Origin: JAWPMT01 sp965267435
Lineage (GTDB): Bacteria; Bacteroidota; Bacteroidia; Cytophagales; Cyclobacteriaceae
Direction of reading: 5' to 3'
DNA length: 64,000 nt
NCBI GenBank assembly: GCA_965267435.1
Contig: OZ253960.1
Location: 2,790,001 to 2,854,000 of the forward strand
Shown: in pieces, positions 33,496 to 42,662 of the stretch
How the letters are laid out: the number at the start of each line of letters is the position of its first letter
How positions within the stretch are numbered: the stretch's first letter is position 1
Translations under genes and position numbers: made by a program
The notes under the pieces: model-generated
Databases searched by the model: none
What the model was told of the DNA's origin: nothing
Seen by the model: only the letters and a program-made list of their open reading frames with translations

Positions 33496-36318
33496 TTAAT
33501 TGAATAGCTCAGCGGGCTTCAGGCCATACTTTCTCTCGTACTGGCGATTGAAGGTAGTGACGTTTCTCTGGCCCACGCTTCTCGCAGCCTCAGAGGCGTT
33601 CTTCACCATGTTATTTCGAATCAAATAATCGACATATTTCATTCGCACCTCGGTGATGTACTCGTGAGGTGTGAGGCCCGTAATTTTCTTCACCAGTCGA
33701 TAGACCTGGCGCTCACTCGCGGCCATCGCATCAGCCAGATGCAACACAGAAAGCCGGGGGTCGTCGATGCTCTCTTTCACAGCCTTTTCCAGGCGATTCA
33801 GAATACCTTTCTCAATGGTATCGAGATTTTCACTGTCGGTAAGTGCATCGTAGAGCTCGCCGGAGGACCCATATTTGGCCCTTTGGGAAAGGAGGTTTTC
33901 TATCCTCAGACGTAACTCGTTCTTTTGAAAAGGTTTCTGCAAATACTCATTGACACCGAGGTTCAGCACTTTTTCCTTCGTGTCCTCAGAAATCCGAGCA
34001 GAGACCACCAGCAAGGGTATTTTCTTGAGCTCCTCATTCTCGTTGAGTGCTGCTATCAGCTCAAACCCATCCATCCACGGCATCATAAGATCAGTGACGA
34101 TGAGGTCGATGGACTTATTCTTCAACAGATCGATAGCCTCCAGCCCATGGGAGGCCTCCATTACCAGAAAATCATGCTCTAGTACCTGACGGATATAATA
34201 GCGGATTTCTGGATGGTCGTCCACGATCAGGACAGTATGCTTCTGGGTTTTGTCTGCAATTGGGAGGTTAGGCTTCGCCTTCGTATCCACTTCCAGATCT
34301 TTGAAAAGACTGCTCTGCTGCTCAAGATAGGAGCCCATGCTGCTCGTAGCCTCCAGGGCGACACCAGCTTTCTCCTGGTTGTGAAATCGAATCGTGAAAG
34401 TAGTACCCTTCTTAAGTTCACTCTCTACGCTGATGGAGCCATCGTGGAGATCCACCAATTCTTTCACCAATGCCAGACCTATCCCCAAGCCTTCACGACT
34501 CTTGTACTGCTTATCTTTCGATTGGTAAAATCGGTCAAAAACGTACGGCAGACTCTTCTCAGGGATACCCTCTCCGGTGTCAGCAAAGCAAAGGACAACG
34601 TCAGCGCCTTCCCTCCTCGCACCAATCACAATGCTTTCTCCCTCACGCGTGTGCCGGATGGCGTTCGACACGAGGTTATAGAAGATTTTCTCAAATTGGC
34701 GAGGGTCAATGGCCAAGGTCGCACTATCGGCCACCTCACTTTCGAAGTCGAGATGTACACCCTTGTAGTCGGCCGTGGCACGAAACATATCGCAAAGCAG
34801 ACGCAAGTAGGAATTGATCTTTACCTTCTCAAGGTTCAGCTGAATTTTACCTTCTTCCAACCTGGTGATATCATTGATCTCATCGGTCAGGTGCAAAAGC
34901 CTCTTACTGTTTTTGAAGCCCACTTCGAGGTTCTTCTTGGATTGGGGGGAGAGCGCATTTTGTTCGTCCTCCGCGATCATCTCGAGATTACCCATGATAA
35001 GGCTTAGCGGACTGCGAAGGTCGTGGCTTACATTGGCAAAGAAGCGCGACTTGGCCTCATCAAGCTCGCGGAGTTTCCGCGACTGTTGTTCGATGACCCC
35101 CTTGTCTTTCTGGATTCTGTTCTTTTGCCTCTCAATCTTATTCGAAAGTCGTGATCGAATGATATATGCCCTGTAGCTGATACCAGCAAGAATCACAAAT
35201 AGCACTATGCCGGCTATAGTGAAAATAATCGTGACCCGCTGCCGCTCGATGATCTCCTGGCTAAGTTGAAAATCGGCCTCCTGCTGTTGCATCCTTCGCT
35301 GATTTCTTAACTGCTCGATCCTCCTGATGCTCTCCTCACTAAACAACCGTTGATTTAGCTCCGCGTAATCGACATGGCTTGCAAGGGCCTTCTCATACAA
35401 GCCCATCGCCCGGTAGATATCGCTGAGGGTCAATAGTATCTCTTTCTCATCATAGGGGGAGTCATGTTCACGGGCCAGGGTCAATGCTTCCAGGGCGTGA
35501 GATTCACCTTTCATGGGATCCCCTTTGTCCAGATATATCCTGGCGATTGTGTTGTTCAAGACCAGCAGTGTGCGTGCGTCAGGTACAGACTGCATACCTT
35601 TCGCCACCTCCAGACTGTAGCTTAGGGCCTCGTCCAAATCTCCCCTTCTGCGATAGAGGTCTGCGAGGTCGATCTGCACGGCTTTGATCCCATGGTCGTC
35701 ACCAAGTTCGTGCCTGGTATCCAGCGCCTTCTTGAAGAAGTCCTCCGAGAGCGTGAATTCAGTCATCGCCAGATAAGCCCTTCCGAGATTCACATAGCAG
35801 TAGCCCCGCATTCTCTCATTGCCGAGATCCTCGGCCTGCTTGAGGGCTCGTTCGAAAAAAGAAACCGCCTCCTTATAATTCGTCTGAAACCAATGGAGGT
35901 TGCCAATATTGATCAGTGAGTAGCCAATCTGTTCTCCGTCATCATGTTCCTGGGCTCGGCGCAACGCTTCGAGGTAAAACTCAAATGCCTCAGAATAATT
36001 GCTGAGATTCCGGTGAGCGACCCCCATATAATTCGTACCCTCTATGGCCTCGTGCACAAACCCCAACTCGTCTGCCATGCGGACGGCATTAATGGCATGA
36101 TACAGCGACGAGTCCGGCCTAATATCCCTCAGATCCCAGGCAAGCGCATTGTGTGTCCTGACCTGCTGCAGCGGATCCGTCGTCCGTTGTAGAGCCCGTC
36201 GGAGACTGTCAATTTGTGAAAAACAGCAAACCGGTAGCAGAGCGACGCTGACAACCAAGAGAGTTCTTATCGTCGAAGAGGACATTTTCAAGCTGATTAA
36301 AAATTGTTTCGACCTCAT
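33496..36318 (-). CDS. TPR-histidine kinase-receiver-AraC hybrid regulator
   Basis: A 940-residue one-protein two-component system. An exported N-terminus (signal near residues 12-35) leads into about seven TPR units (residues ~50-345) predicted to lie in the periplasm. A TM helix (TIIFTIAGIVLFVILAGIS) lies around 369-387. HisKA follows with SHDLRSP (His432), then HATPase_c (~480-640), a receiver with phospho-acceptor Asp743 (VTDLMMPWMDG), and a C-terminal AraC-type DNA-binding domain (~835-940). The plan matches Bacteroidota hybrid two-component regulators, but TPRs replace the usual beta-propeller/Y_Y_Y sensor. It is convergent with the receptor operon and may control it, though this is unproved. 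Confidence 0.93.
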   Translation of the reverse strand: MRSKQFLISLKMSSSTIRTLLVVSVALLPVCCFSQIDSLRRALQRTTDPLQQVRTHNALAWDLRDIRPDSSLYHAINAVRMADELGFVHEAIEGTNYMGVAHRNLSNYSEAFEFYLEALRRAQEHDDGEQIGYSLINIGNLHWFQTNYKEAVSFFERALKQAEDLGNERMRGYCYVNLGRAYLAMTEFTLSEDFFKKALDTRHELGDDHGIKAVQIDLADLYRRRGDLDEALSYSLEVAKGMQSVPDARTLLVLNNTIARIYLDKGDPMKGESHALEALTLAREHDSPYDEKEILLTLSDIYRAMGLYEKALASHVDYAELNQRLFSEESIRRIEQLRNQRRMQQQEADFQLSQEIIERQRVTIIFTIAGIVLFVILAGISYRAYIIRSRLSNKIERQKNRIQKDKGVIEQQSRKLRELDEAKSRFFANVSHDLRSPLSLIMGNLEMIAEDEQNALSPQSKKNLEVGFKNSKRLLHLTDEINDITRLEEGKIQLNLEKVKINSYLRLLCDMFRATADYKGVHLDFESEVADSATLAIDPRQFEKIFYNLVSNAIRHTREGESIVIGARREGADVVLCFADTGEGIPEKSLPYVFDRFYQSKDKQYKSREGLGIGLALVKELVDLHDGSISVESELKKGTTFTIRFHNQEKAGVALEATSSMGSYLEQQSSLFKDLEVDTKAKPNLPIADKTQKHTVLIVDDHPEIRYYIRQVLEHDFLVMEASHGLEAIDLLKNKSIDLIVTDLMMPWMDGFELIAALNENEELKKIPLLVVSARISEDTKEKVLNLGVNEYLQKPFQKNELRLRIENLLSQRAKYGSSGELYDALTDSENLDTIEKGILNRLEKAVKESIDDPRLSVLHLADAMAASERQVYRLVKKITGLTPHEYITEVRMKYVDYLIRNNMVKNASEAARSVGQRNVTTFNRQYERKYGLKPAELFN

Positions 36319-36369
36319 AAAAAAAACGTACGATGGGCTCAGGTATTGATACCTCTCAATTTTCCTAAC

Positions 36370-37023
36370 CTATAGTGACATCTCTGGTATATCACCATCC
36401 ACCACCAGCCGGCCGGCTGTGGCGGCTCTGATATCATCTACCGAGACACCCGGCGCACGCTGTATCAATTTAAAACCGCCATCGGTAATATCCATAACGG
36501 CCATATTGGTAACTACCTTCTTCACGCACTTCACCCCAGTGATGGGAAGGGTACATTTTGGCAGTAGCTTTGATTCTCCTTTCTTATTGGTATGCATCAT
36601 CGCGACGATGATGTTTTCTGCAGATGCCACCAAATCCATGGCGCCGCCCATTCCCTTGACCATCCTACCGGGAATCTTCCAGTTGGCAATATCACCATTA
36701 TCTGCCACCTCCATCGCGCCCAAAACCGTTAATTGCACATGCTGGCCCCTAATCATCGCAAAGGACGTCGCTGAATCAAAGATACACGCCCCCGGTAGTA
36801 GCGTAACTGTCTGTTTGCCAGCGTTGATTAGATCTGCATCTACATCTTCTTCGTAGGGGAAGGGGCCCATACCCAGAACACCGTTCTCCGATTGTAATTC
36901 TATGCTGATACCTGGAGGTACGTAGTTCGCTACTAATGTGGGTATCCCAATGCCTAAATTGACATACCAACCGTCTCGGAGCTCCTGTGCTATTCTTTTG
37001 GCGATTCCTTCTTTGTCCAGCAT
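36370..37023 (-). CDS. scoB: 3-oxoacid CoA-transferase subunit B
   Basis: A 217-residue beta subunit of a succinyl-CoA:3-oxoacid-type CoA-transferase in the cytoplasm. It has the active-site SENGVLG motif (catalytic Glu in SEN) and the usual WYVNLGIGIPTLVANYVPPG opening and GGAMDLVA block. It activates or consumes acetoacetate and related keto acids by moving CoA from succinyl-CoA or acetyl-CoA. The start is 4 bp after the stop of subunit A, as expected for a two-subunit enzyme. Confidence 0.95.
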   Translation of the reverse strand: MLDKEGIAKRIAQELRDGWYVNLGIGIPTLVANYVPPGISIELQSENGVLGMGPFPYEEDVDADLINAGKQTVTLLPGACIFDSATSFAMIRGQHVQLTVLGAMEVADNGDIANWKIPGRMVKGMGGAMDLVASAENIIVAMMHTNKKGESKLLPKCTLPITGVKCVKKVVTNMAVMDITDGGFKLIQRAPGVSVDDIRAATAGRLVVDGDIPEMSL

Positions 37024-37027
37024 GAGC

Positions 37028-37726
37028 TTATGGTCTTTGGCTTACTGTCCTTTGTTCAATCCTCTTCTCGTAGTGATCTCCCTGGAAAATCCTCTGAACG
37101 AAGATGCCGGGCGTGTGGATCGTATTCGGGTCCAGGCTACCAGGCTCCACAAGTTCCTCCACTTCAGCAATGGTTATCTTCCCAGCCATCGCCATCACAG
37201 GATTGAAGTTTCGAGCCGTGTATTTGTAAACGAGATTGCCCCGGGTATCCCCTTTCCACGCTTTTACAATGGCATAATCCGCAGTCAGGGCACTCTCCAG
37301 GATATGAGGCTTACCATTGAAGACCCTCACCTCCTTGCCTTCCGCGACCTCCGTGCCATAACCCGCCGGAGTAAAAAATGCCGGAATTCCAGCCCCTCCA
37401 GCCCTACATCTCTCAGCCAATGACCCCTGTGGGATCAGATCCACCTCTAACTCCCCACTAAGCATCTGGCGCTCAAACTCATCATTCTCCCCCACATACG
37501 AGGATACCATCTTTTTTATCTGACGCTTCTGGAGCAGGAGGCCCAACCCAAAATCATCCACACCGGCATTGTTAGATATACATGTTAGCCCCTGTACACC
37601 CGTTTCAACAAGCGCCTGGATACATCGCTCGGGGATTCCGCATAGACCAAAACCACCAAGCATGAGCGTCATATTGTCCTCAATACCCTTTATGGCCTCA
37701 GTAGCATTTTCTACCACCTTATTCAT
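37028..37726 (-). CDS. scoA: 3-oxoacid CoA-transferase subunit A
   Basis: A 232-residue alpha subunit. Recognisable family blocks are MTLMLGGFGLCGIPERCIQA, the ISNNAGVDDFGLGLLL strand and a late FNPVMAMAGKITIAEVEELV. It forms the enzyme with subunit B, which is translated 4 bp downstream. The pair may serve ketone-body, leucine or polyhydroxybutyrate-type carbon use. The divergence from the acyl-CoA ligase some 1.7 kb away, beyond the GH32 gene, suggests a broader acyl-CoA context but not a common operon. Confidence 0.95.
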   Translation of the reverse strand: MNKVVENATEAIKGIEDNMTLMLGGFGLCGIPERCIQALVETGVQGLTCISNNAGVDDFGLGLLLQKRQIKKMVSSYVGENDEFERQMLSGELEVDLIPQGSLAERCRAGGAGIPAFFTPAGYGTEVAEGKEVRVFNGKPHILESALTADYAIVKAWKGDTRGNLVYKYTARNFNPVMAMAGKITIAEVEELVEPGSLDPNTIHTPGIFVQRIFQGDHYEKRIEQRTVSQRP

Positions 37727-37765
37727 ACGCCTCTGAAGTTAAGCAATCAAGCATTCAAAAGTGTC

Positions 37766-39340
37766 TCACCAAATGGATGATAACTGAAAAATATTTCCCT
37801 CGATAAGCACCGGTTTACCCCCTGTCTCAAATGTCAACCAATTGTAAGGCTCATTCGGAAAAAACAGCTCTGTCATGACCACAGTACCATTATCCGCAAA
37901 AACCTCTATACCCGACCGGTCCAGCCAAATGCTCAGAAAGATCTGGCGCTCCTCAGAAATTCGGTCTGCATAGTGCATGCCAGCAAAGTCTTCAGAAAAA
38001 TCCTGCCTTCCTGACTCGGTTCGATCAATGTAGTAGCGTTTCGTGTCAGCATCAAAACCAATAGCGATGTACTCCTCAAGGTCATTTTCAAACATCAGCT
38101 CCCAGCCAAACCCCTGTCCGGTGACATCTGAGAGCACCAACTCCAGGTTTAGGAGTGAACTATCAGATGGGAATCCCTGATTCCAGGAGCCCCCCTCCGC
38201 CAGAAGTGTTCTATCCACCTGAAGACTGTCGACGCGAAGATTTGATGTTTCTGCCACGGGTCTCAAGGCCACCTTGAATCCTTCTCTGGTCCTGTAGAGG
38301 GCCAGGATCCTCGGAAGCGTCATCGCACTCCTCCACTTCTCTGTTGGCACCTGGTTGGCATACTGCCAGTTGCTCATCCAGCCCAGAAAGATCCTTCGAC
38401 CATCATCTGCGTCAACGTCAGACCAGGTAACTCCTGCATAGTTGTCCTTGCCGTGGTCTAGCCACATCACTCTATCAGGTTCGTTGTCGTTGACAAACTC
38501 ACTACCATCAAATTGTCCTACGAAGTACTGCGTAGCCGATCCCATCGGCCCTCCAGGACCTATCGACACCAGCATCACCCATCGCCGATTGCCTCCAATA
38601 TCTGTCAGTGGAAACAGGTCAGGGCATTCCCACACGCCAAGATGACTGCCTTCTCCAGCTCCAAACTTGCTCAGCGCCTCCCAGTTCTTCAGATCAGGCG
38701 ACCCATACAGCCCCACCTGTGAACCTTCAGCCAGGATCATGATCCATTGGCTGCTCTCGTCATGCCAGAAAACCTTAGGATCACGGAAGTCCGGAATCCC
38801 GGGATTGGGCAGGACGGGGTTGCCCTCATATTTTGTCCATGTCCTTCCTCTGTCAGTGCTGAAAGCAATCGCTTGTGTTTGAAGGGTCGTCTCAGGGTGG
38901 TGATAAGTGAAAATGGCAACAAGCGCCGTGGAATCAGTAGTCCCAAAACCAGAAGTATTATTCCAATCTACGACAGCGCTTCCGGAAAAGATGTAGCCGA
39001 GACTATCGGGATATAAAGCGATAGGCAGGTGCTCCCAATTGACCAAATCGGTACTTACTGCATGTCCCCAGTGCATGGGCCCCCAAACCGTGCTGTGCGG
39101 ATGATACTGGTAAAAGAGATGGTACTCACCATCGAAATAGACCATGCCATTCGGGTCGTTCATCCACTGGCTTGCTGGTGAAAAGTGGTATTGCGGGCGA
39201 TGCGCATCAGCGTAGACAGAATCTTGTGGCAGGTACGCTGGGCGATCAAGGTCCGTGGTCGTTGCCTCGCCTCCAGTAGTACAGGAATACAACAGCCAGG
39301 CCATGACCAAGGTCGCTGGGAAATAGCTCGTTCTCTTCAT
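37766..39340 (-). CDS. Glycoside hydrolase family 32 lipoprotein (fructan hydrolase)
   Basis: A 524-residue levanase/inulinase-type enzyme. I use ATG 39340, since an earlier TTG-type opening 31 codons before would hide the lipoprotein signal (ATLVMAWLLYSC). The five-bladed propeller begins with the nucleophile motif WMNDPNG (Asp62). Later come FRDPKVFW (transition-state Asp) and WECPDLFP (acid/base Glu). The C-terminal beta-sandwich is present (VFADNGTVVMTELFFP). It is predicted to sit on the outer membrane and cut beta-fructosyl bonds in levan, inulin or sucrose. No SusC/SusD, fructokinase or fructan sensor is adjacent, which is unusual for fructan genes of Bacteroidota. Confidence 0.94.
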   Translation of the reverse strand: MKRTSYFPATLVMAWLLYSCTTGGEATTTDLDRPAYLPQDSVYADAHRPQYHFSPASQWMNDPNGMVYFDGEYHLFYQYHPHSTVWGPMHWGHAVSTDLVNWEHLPIALYPDSLGYIFSGSAVVDWNNTSGFGTTDSTALVAIFTYHHPETTLQTQAIAFSTDRGRTWTKYEGNPVLPNPGIPDFRDPKVFWHDESSQWIMILAEGSQVGLYGSPDLKNWEALSKFGAGEGSHLGVWECPDLFPLTDIGGNRRWVMLVSIGPGGPMGSATQYFVGQFDGSEFVNDNEPDRVMWLDHGKDNYAGVTWSDVDADDGRRIFLGWMSNWQYANQVPTEKWRSAMTLPRILALYRTREGFKVALRPVAETSNLRVDSLQVDRTLLAEGGSWNQGFPSDSSLLNLELVLSDVTGQGFGWELMFENDLEEYIAIGFDADTKRYYIDRTESGRQDFSEDFAGMHYADRISEERQIFLSIWLDRSGIEVFADNGTVVMTELFFPNEPYNWLTFETGGKPVLIEGNIFQLSSIW

Positions 39341-39442
39341 ACGCAAAAAACCATGGGTAAAATAATCAAATTCACGGTGAAAGCTTCTTAGGCATAATTT
39401 CGATCTGTATATTCCTGTTGCTTTCAACAACATTGACTTACC

Positions 39443-40993
39443 ATGCTTAACCTATCCGTTATCCTGGAAGATAGCGCCTTTCGCTACCCAACAAGCCCCG
39501 CCTTCACCTTCATGGACACTACCTTGAACTATGCGCAAATCAATGGCGCAGCCAACCAGGTAGCTAACGGCCTTGTGGCAGCCGGGATTCAACAAGGAGA
39601 TAAAGTGGCGCTTAGCTGCCTAAATCTTCCCTATTTCCCGATCATCTACTTCGGGATCCTCAAAGCTGGTGCCACGGTCGTTCCACTGAGCGTCTTACTG
39701 AAGGAAGATGAGATCGCCTATCACCTGCAGGATAGCGAAGCGAAGGCCTATTTCTGTTTTGTCGGTACGGACGAGCTTCCCATGGGCCGAATGGGGCACG
39801 CCGGCTTTGAGGCATCCGCGGGCTGCGAACACTTCTACATGATCATGCCCAAACCGGAAATGCCCTCCCCCATAGATGGGACAGCTACCCTTGGCTCCCT
39901 TATGCAAGGGCAGTCGCACTTTTTTGATTCAGTCATGACGAGCGCCGACGATACGGCACTCATTATCTACACCTCAGGAACCACCGGCCGCCCAAAAGGG
40001 GCAGAGCTTTCGCACTCCAACATCCTTTTTAACAGTATTCTTTCACGGGATTTGCTGAGCTCCACCAAAGACGACACGCAGCTGATTGTACTCCCACTCT
40101 TCCACATCTTTGCTGCTACCGTGCAGCTGACCGCTGGTGTATACGAAGGTCTGCATAGCGTCCTACTGCCACGTTTCGATGCAGAGGCGGTCTTCGGATT
40201 GATGCAAAAGCACAAAGTGACGGTGTTTGCCGGGGTTCCCACCATGTACTGGGGGTTATTGAATTATACTGAAGATAAGTTTGACTATGAGGCCATCGCC
40301 GCTAATCTGAAGTCCGCAGTATCCGGAGGAGCCTCACTGCCGGTACAGATTCTCGAGGATTTCGAAAAGCGCTTCAATGTGCCAATCATCGAAGGCTATG
40401 GCATGTCTGAAGGGTCCCCTGTGGTCACTTTCAATCAACTGGATGTAGGGAGAAAACCCGGGTCGATTGGCACACCAGTTTGGGGCGTACAAGTGAAGGT
40501 TGTCACAGAAAATGGCGAAGAAGCGGCTGTCGGAGAGAAAGGTGAGTTGCTGTACAAAGGACACAACGTGATGAAGGGCTACTACAACAATCCACAAGCG
40601 ACGGCCGAAACGATCAAAAATGGGTGGCTCCACTCTGGAGATGTGGCGATCAAAGACGAGGACGGGTTTTTCTTCATTGTGGATCGGACCAAGGACATGA
40701 TCATCAGAGGTGGACTCAATGTCTACCCACGAGAAGTGGAGGAAGTGATGGCCACGCACGAGGCGGTATCGCTCGTGGCTGTGATCGGCATCCCCGACGA
40801 GCAATACGGCGAGGAAATAAAAGCATGTGTGGTATTGAAAGAAGGAAAGCAGGCTACAGCCGATGAAATCCGTGACTTTACCAAGTCCAAGCTCGCTGAC
40901 TACAAATACCCACGGGTAATTGAATTCATGTCGGCTTTGCCAATGACTGCAACAGGTAAGATCTTAAAAAAGGAACTTCGAGTCCAGGCTTAA
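39443..40993 (+). CDS. Long-chain acyl-CoA ligase (AMP-binding family)
   Basis: A 516-residue ANL-superfamily adenylating enzyme in the cytoplasm. Motifs include the P-loop IIYTSGTTGRPKGAEL (residues ~174-189), VPTMYWGLL, the YGMSEGSPV (A5) block, GWLHSGDVA with D at the hinge side, the hinge IVDRTKDMIIRGGLNVYPREVEE, and C-terminal TATGKILKK with the catalytic Lys. Length and motifs fit FadD-like fatty acyl-CoA synthetases more than acetyl-CoA synthetase. It is followed after 13 bp by an ABC exporter ATPase, so it may be co-transcribed. Confidence 0.93.
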   Translation: MLNLSVILEDSAFRYPTSPAFTFMDTTLNYAQINGAANQVANGLVAAGIQQGDKVALSCLNLPYFPIIYFGILKAGATVVPLSVLLKEDEIAYHLQDSEAKAYFCFVGTDELPMGRMGHAGFEASAGCEHFYMIMPKPEMPSPIDGTATLGSLMQGQSHFFDSVMTSADDTALIIYTSGTTGRPKGAELSHSNILFNSILSRDLLSSTKDDTQLIVLPLFHIFAATVQLTAGVYEGLHSVLLPRFDAEAVFGLMQKHKVTVFAGVPTMYWGLLNYTEDKFDYEAIAANLKSAVSGGASLPVQILEDFEKRFNVPIIEGYGMSEGSPVVTFNQLDVGRKPGSIGTPVWGVQVKVVTENGEEAAVGEKGELLYKGHNVMKGYYNNPQATAETIKNGWLHSGDVAIKDEDGFFFIVDRTKDMIIRGGLNVYPREVEEVMATHEAVSLVAVIGIPDEQYGEEIKACVVLKEGKQATADEIRDFTKSKLADYKYPRVIEFMSALPMTATGKILKKELRVQA

Positions 40994-41006
40994 TGAAAGT
41001 CCTTCG

Positions 41007-41915
41007 ATGAACGATACCCTCTTCGACATCAATGGACTGAGTTATCAATATCGGAAGGGGGTACTGGCTCTGACCAACGTTGATTTCACCATTAGCCGAG
41101 GTGAGGTTTTGGGCATTTTGGGGCACAATGGTAGCGGTAAGTCTACACTTCTGAAGCTGCTAAGTGGTATTTTCCCCTCGGCGGACAGTATCCATTTTGA
41201 GGGCAAGCTCATTCATTCTTACCCAGCTTCGCACCTTTACAGGCGCATAGGAGCGCTGATCGAGCGACCTGGTTTTTATCCCCATTTGAGCCTTGAGCGA
41301 AACCTGAAATTACTGGCTGGTTATCGGCAATTGGGGCCGACAGCCGTGGCAGACATTGTCGACCGGCTATCATTGGGGCCACTCCTCAGAAAAAGGATGT
41401 CAGGCTTTTCCACCGGCATGCGACAAAGGAGCGGTATCGCCATGGCACTGCTTGGTAACCCTGAGGTGGTCATCCTGGACGAACCGATCAACGGGCTGGA
41501 CATCGGCGGTATTCTGGAAATACGCCACCTGATCAAGCAACTGACAAGGGATGGCAAGACCGTCATTGTGACCAGCCACATCCTGCAGGAAATGGAAAAG
41601 ATCAGCGACACAATGTTGGTGCTCAGCGAGGGGAAAGTCATCTTCCATGGACCAAAAGAGCAACTGCTGGAAGACTTGACGGGCCATTACACACTGGTGA
41701 CCAACGACTGGGAAGCCACGGAATCGGTACTCACTGCAATGCAAGTCCCCTTTGAAATGGAGGAGGCACGCATTGACCTCCGGATCCCCAAAGATGGTGT
41801 CCCGGAGCTCTCGAGAAATTTAGTGGCAGCAGGAATAGGCATCTACGAACTGACGCCCACAAAACCTACGCTCGAATCGGTGTACTGGAAAATGATGCAA
41901 CATGCGGGTGATTAG
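41007..41915 (+). CDS. ABC exporter ATP-binding protein
   Basis: A 302-residue ATPase of the CcmA/BcrA/NatA type. Walker A is LGHNGSGKSTLLKLL, the signature region is GFSTGMRQRSGIAMALLG (a variant of LSGGQ), Walker B is VVILDEPINGLD, and the switch His is in VTSHILQEM. A C-terminal regulatory extension (~residues 215-302) is common in this branch. It forms an exporter with the permease that starts 14 bp before its stop. The likely substrates are hydrophobic peptides, lipids or drugs; none can be named. Confidence 0.93.
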   Translation: MNDTLFDINGLSYQYRKGVLALTNVDFTISRGEVLGILGHNGSGKSTLLKLLSGIFPSADSIHFEGKLIHSYPASHLYRRIGALIERPGFYPHLSLERNLKLLAGYRQLGPTAVADIVDRLSLGPLLRKRMSGFSTGMRQRSGIAMALLGNPEVVILDEPINGLDIGGILEIRHLIKQLTRDGKTVIVTSHILQEMEKISDTMLVLSEGKVIFHGPKEQLLEDLTGHYTLVTNDWEATESVLTAMQVPFEMEEARIDLRIPKDGVPELSRNLVAAGIGIYELTPTKPTLESVYWKMMQHAGD

Positions 41916-42657
41916 GCTCATTCGATTGGAACTCATCAAAATCCGCTGGACCGGGCTATTCTGGCTGCTGACAGGTGGTACGGTGGCAGTGAATATCAGC
42001 TTCGCCGTATTGGCTCACCTCTTGCCTCAGGATTTGGGAGTATCCAGTCCCACCTCAGACTGGACCTCATGGATCAGCTTTCATTATCAGGGTATCCTGG
42101 GGTTGCTGTTGCCTATGTTTTTGGTCATCATTTGTGCGCTATCCAATCTCTTAGAAGAGCGCAACGAAACCTGGAAGCTCCTGCACACATTACCTGTATC
42201 AAAGTCCGATTTGTACCTTTCGAAAGTTCTCGCCCTGATCCTCAGCTTCGTTAGCGCTCACATGGCCTTCTTGGTCCTGATGGTACTGCTTCCCATTTTG
42301 ACAGCACTTCCTTTTTCACTGATTGAGCTTCCCGTGGCGATGGTCGGACGGCTATTTATCATAACAGTAGCGACTTCCCTTCCTATCATCGGACTGATGT
42401 TTCTTGTCAGTTACATCTCACGGCTCTTCATCGTACCACTGCTGGTAGGGATCATGGGGTTTGTTCTGGCCCAATTCCTCTATGATTTTGAATTGACCCA
42501 CTCCTACTTCCCATTCGCGTTCCCAATTTTTGGACTTGGATACTTTGATGAGTATGGGACGGTCCCTGTGGCCATGATCACCATCAGCCTCCTCTATTTT
42601 GGATCATTTTTGACGGCGGGCCTGGTCTTGGCGGGGAAATGGGTGAAGGTCAAGTAA
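41902..42657 (+). CDS. ABC-2 type permease
   Basis: A 251-residue inner-membrane protein with six predicted helices (residues ~17-37, 55-75, 102-122, 135-155, 165-188 and 222-245). The pattern SNLLEERNETWKLLHTLPVSKSDLYLSK after helix 2 is characteristic of ABC-2/NatB-like permeases. The gene overlaps the ATPase by 14 bp, so the two products are made together. It ends 5 bp before the converging dsbA-like gene. Confidence 0.9.
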   Translation: MRVIRLIRLELIKIRWTGLFWLLTGGTVAVNISFAVLAHLLPQDLGVSSPTSDWTSWISFHYQGILGLLLPMFLVIICALSNLLEERNETWKLLHTLPVSKSDLYLSKVLALILSFVSAHMAFLVLMVLLPILTALPFSLIELPVAMVGRLFIITVATSLPIIGLMFLVSYISRLFIVPLLVGIMGFVLAQFLYDFELTHSYFPFAFPIFGLGYFDEYGTVPVAMITISLLYFGSFLTAGLVLAGKWVKVK

Positions 42658-42662
42658 ATGCC

